From Parasedimentitalea maritima (GTDB lineage: Bacteria; Pseudomonadota; Alphaproteobacteria; Rhodobacterales; Rhodobacteraceae): a stretch of DNA of 64,000 nt. Both the position numbers and the translations under genes were made by a program. The notes under the pieces were generated by a model, which worked only from the letters and a program-made list of their open reading frames with translations, made no database searches and was not told the DNA's origin. The DNA is taken from contig NZ_VAUA01000005.1 in assembly GCF_005771405.1 (NCBI RefSeq), positions 310,001-374,000 of the forward strand. The letters run 5' to 3'. Shown here in pieces: positions 62,233 to 64,000 of the stretch; the first letter of the stretch is position 1, and each line of letters opens with the position of its first letter.

Positions 62233-64000
62233 TTAACCGCCGTTTGTGTTGGCTAGCGCGGGCTGTGCAAACGCATTAGCTTCTTCGGTTAAGTCTTGTG
62301 CACCGGTGCCGGGCATAAGCTCAAATCCTAGGTCGAACTGATCCAGAACTGAGGCCAGTTGATCCAGAACCGAAGTATCGCCGGTGGATTTTGCGGTGCC
62401 GTCTTTGATCAGATCAAGCAGTCGTTCTTCGCCGGTCATCACTTTTTCCAAGTCTGAGCGATTGATTTCAACACTCAGCGTGGCGTCGTCATCATTGTAT
62501 CCAACGATATGGGTCAAGGTCGCGTTGCTCATCTCGACCACGATCTGTTCATCCCGGTCCGGCATGTGCAGGTTGATGGAGAAATCCATATCGGCCGCTT
62601 TTTCGCTGTTCAGGCGGATGGCAAGGAAATCCAACCACATAGACGTAGGCATTGCTTTGATTGTGTCGGGTCCAGTGGTTTCAATCGAGGCCCCTTGGGG
62701 GAGCCCATTGCGCAATTCGTAGGCAGCAGCAAGGAACGAGTTACGGACAGAAGGGCTCTCCTTCTGATAGCCAATCTGTTCGAACGCATCAGCCAGCATA
62801 TCTTTTGCATCCTGGTTCTGGGGTTCGGCGTAAACCAGTTTGTTCAGGATTTCGGTCGCTTGCAGATACATGCCATCGTTATACAGCTCTTGCCCCTTTG
62901 CCAGAATTGGAGCGGCCCCACCCATCATTTCGACGTAAAGAGGTGCAGAATCTTTAGGAGACAGAGGGATCAACGTCGTAGGGTTGGCGTCCCAATACCC
63001 CAGATACCGGTTGATGACGGCGCGTGAGTTATGCTCGACCGAACCGTGATAGCTGCGTGCTGACCATTGGTTTTGCAGACTTTCAGGCACTTCGTAGACG
63101 TTGTGCACTTCGTTGACTGTGACGCCTTTGTTGGCCAGATTCAAAACGCCATTGTTCAAGTTGGCGTAGGTGTCACGCTGCGAGCGCATGACTTCCTGGA
63201 TGCGCTCATTGCCCCAACGCGGCCAAGAATGCGAGGCAAACATCACTTCGGCGTCTTGACCAAAGGAATACAGGGCCTTGTTGATATGCTTGGACCAACT
63301 CAGAGCATCGCGAACCAAGGCACCACGCAGGGTATAAATGTTGTGGATAGTGCCGGTGATGTTTTCCGCAGCCCAGAATGCCTTGAGGTCAGGGAAATAA
63401 GTATTCATCTCAGCCGGAGCTTCGGTGCCGGGCGTATTTTGAAACACCACCTTGACGCCATCGATGGTCATCTCTTCGAAATCATCCGAAATATATCTAG
63501 TCGGCTCGATTAACCCAGTGGTGCCGGATGAGATATTTTTGCCGATGGACTGATCGACGTGACCTTCGGGGCCACGCGGCAACAGAACGCCATATTGAAA
63601 GAACAGGCGCCGGTTCATCACATTACCTGCATAAACGTTCTCAGAGACAGCGTGTTCCATAAAGCCTGAAGGTGCGATGACCTGTACACCATCGGCCACG
63701 TCTTCATCACTGATCACACCGCGCACGCCGCCATAATGGTCAGCATGGGAGTGCGAATAAATAACAGCTTTGACCGGACGCTCGCCCACGGTGTCATTGA
63801 CCAATTTCAATGCAGCGGCTGCCGTTTCCTTGGACGCCAACGGGTCGAAGATTATCCAACCTGTGTCACCCTTGATGAAACTAATGTTGGATAGATCAAA
63901 GCCGCGCACCTGATAGATCTGACCCTCAAGAATTTCATATAGGCCATAGTTCATGTTCAAAATAGCTTGGCGCTGCAGCGAAGGATGGATCGTGTCGAAC
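62233..64000 (-). CDS. Alkyl sulfatase, SdsA1/BDS1-type metallo-beta-lactamase (partial)
   Basis: At least 589 residues; the 5' end lies beyond the window (the frame is open through base 64000 and reads DTIHPSLQRQAILNMNYGLY). These enzymes cleave primary or secondary alkyl sulfates such as SDS, releasing sulfate. The metallo-beta-lactamase domain has the zinc motif SHSHADHYGG near the middle of the first third, then QNTPGTEAPAEMNTYFPDLK with the catalytic-site Glu residues, and FASHSWPRWGNE. A helical dimerisation domain follows (YLQATEILNKLVYAEPQNQDAKDMLADAFEQIGYQ-like TPR helices), then a C-terminal SCP2-like lipid-binding domain (SINLHMPDRDEQIVVEMSNATLTH). Export cannot be judged without the N-terminus. 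Confidence 0.92.
   Translation of the reverse strand, partial: FDTIHPSLQRQAILNMNYGLYEILEGQIYQVRGFDLSNISFIKGDTGWIIFDPLASKETAAAALKLVNDTVGERPVKAVIYSHSHADHYGGVRGVISDEDVADGVQVIAPSGFMEHAVSENVYAGNVMNRRLFFQYGVLLPRGPEGHVDQSIGKNISSGTTGLIEPTRYISDDFEEMTIDGVKVVFQNTPGTEAPAEMNTYFPDLKAFWAAENITGTIHNIYTLRGALVRDALSWSKHINKALYSFGQDAEVMFASHSWPRWGNERIQEVMRSQRDTYANLNNGVLNLANKGVTVNEVHNVYEVPESLQNQWSARSYHGSVEHNSRAVINRYLGYWDANPTTLIPLSPKDSAPLYVEMMGGAAPILAKGQELYNDGMYLQATEILNKLVYAEPQNQDAKDMLADAFEQIGYQKESPSVRNSFLAAAYELRNGLPQGASIETTGPDTIKAMPTSMWLDFLAIRLNSEKAADMDFSINLHMPDRDEQIVVEMSNATLTHIVGYNDDDATLSVEINRSDLEKVMTGEERLLDLIKDGTAKSTGDTSVLDQLASVLDQFDLGFELMPGTGAQDLTEEANAFAQPALANTNGG

Overview
The window looks like a chromosomal segment of a marine alphaproteobacterium of the order Rhodobacterales (Roseobacter group). 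The evidence is the gene order dgt-argS-SPOR protein-nagZ-scpA-scpB, the large alphaproteobacterial type of dCTP deaminase, a DksA with a reduced zinc finger, a MoxR / DUF2927 lipoprotein / VWA block, and several small proteins that I associate with that order. No rRNA, tRNA or CRISPR array was seen.

Region 1 (1-25.1 kb) is mostly housekeeping. It holds the 3' end of dcd, an Lrp-type regulator divergent from an MFS exporter, the cell-division and recycling cluster scpB-scpA-nagZ-SPOR-argS-dgt, an IscA/ErpA-type Fe-S protein, xthA, an FAD monooxygenase, dksA, the MoxR/VWA block, an M48 protease, an LLM flavoenzyme, a PIN protein with an RlmI-like methyltransferase, and glnE. Within it is an odd pair at 9.7-11.1 kb: a small protein with four FSSGS repeats and a larger partner of unknown function.

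Region 2 (25.6-38 kb) is accessory: an S41 protease, an NTF2-like protein, a DUF2652/SRPBCC protein, a secreted VWA protein with five Ig-like repeats, a secreted caspase-like domain fused to a GH114-like domain, a UGSC-type protein followed by a broken acyl-CoA ligase start, an AraC regulator, an M55 aminopeptidase and a DUF4389 protein.

Region 3 (38.4-42.5 kb) is decayed. It has a hybrid histidine kinase broken by an in-frame TGA and lacking its 5' end, an IS110-family element, and pieces of a dispersed repeat.

Region 4 (42.5-54.9 kb) is a sugar catabolic island: an ABC importer, a GntR regulator and nine enzyme functions. Together these fit catabolism of L-galactose (dehydrogenase, lactonase, L-galactonate 5-dehydrogenase, tagaturonate reductase, altronate dehydratase, KDG kinase) and of its 6-deoxy analogue L-fucose (same first steps, then an SDR and an FAH-type hydrolase). 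Both sugars occur in algal polysaccharides. A similar A/T-rich dyad lies in both divergent promoter regions and is a candidate operator for the GntR protein.

Region 5 (54.9-64 kb) has an IS30 remnant inside a repeat copy and a 1461-residue protein whose first half is 84 perfectly phased nonapeptides with a 36-residue super-period. It is followed by 1.6 kb of apparently non-coding DNA with further repeat copies and by an alkyl sulfatase that runs off the window.
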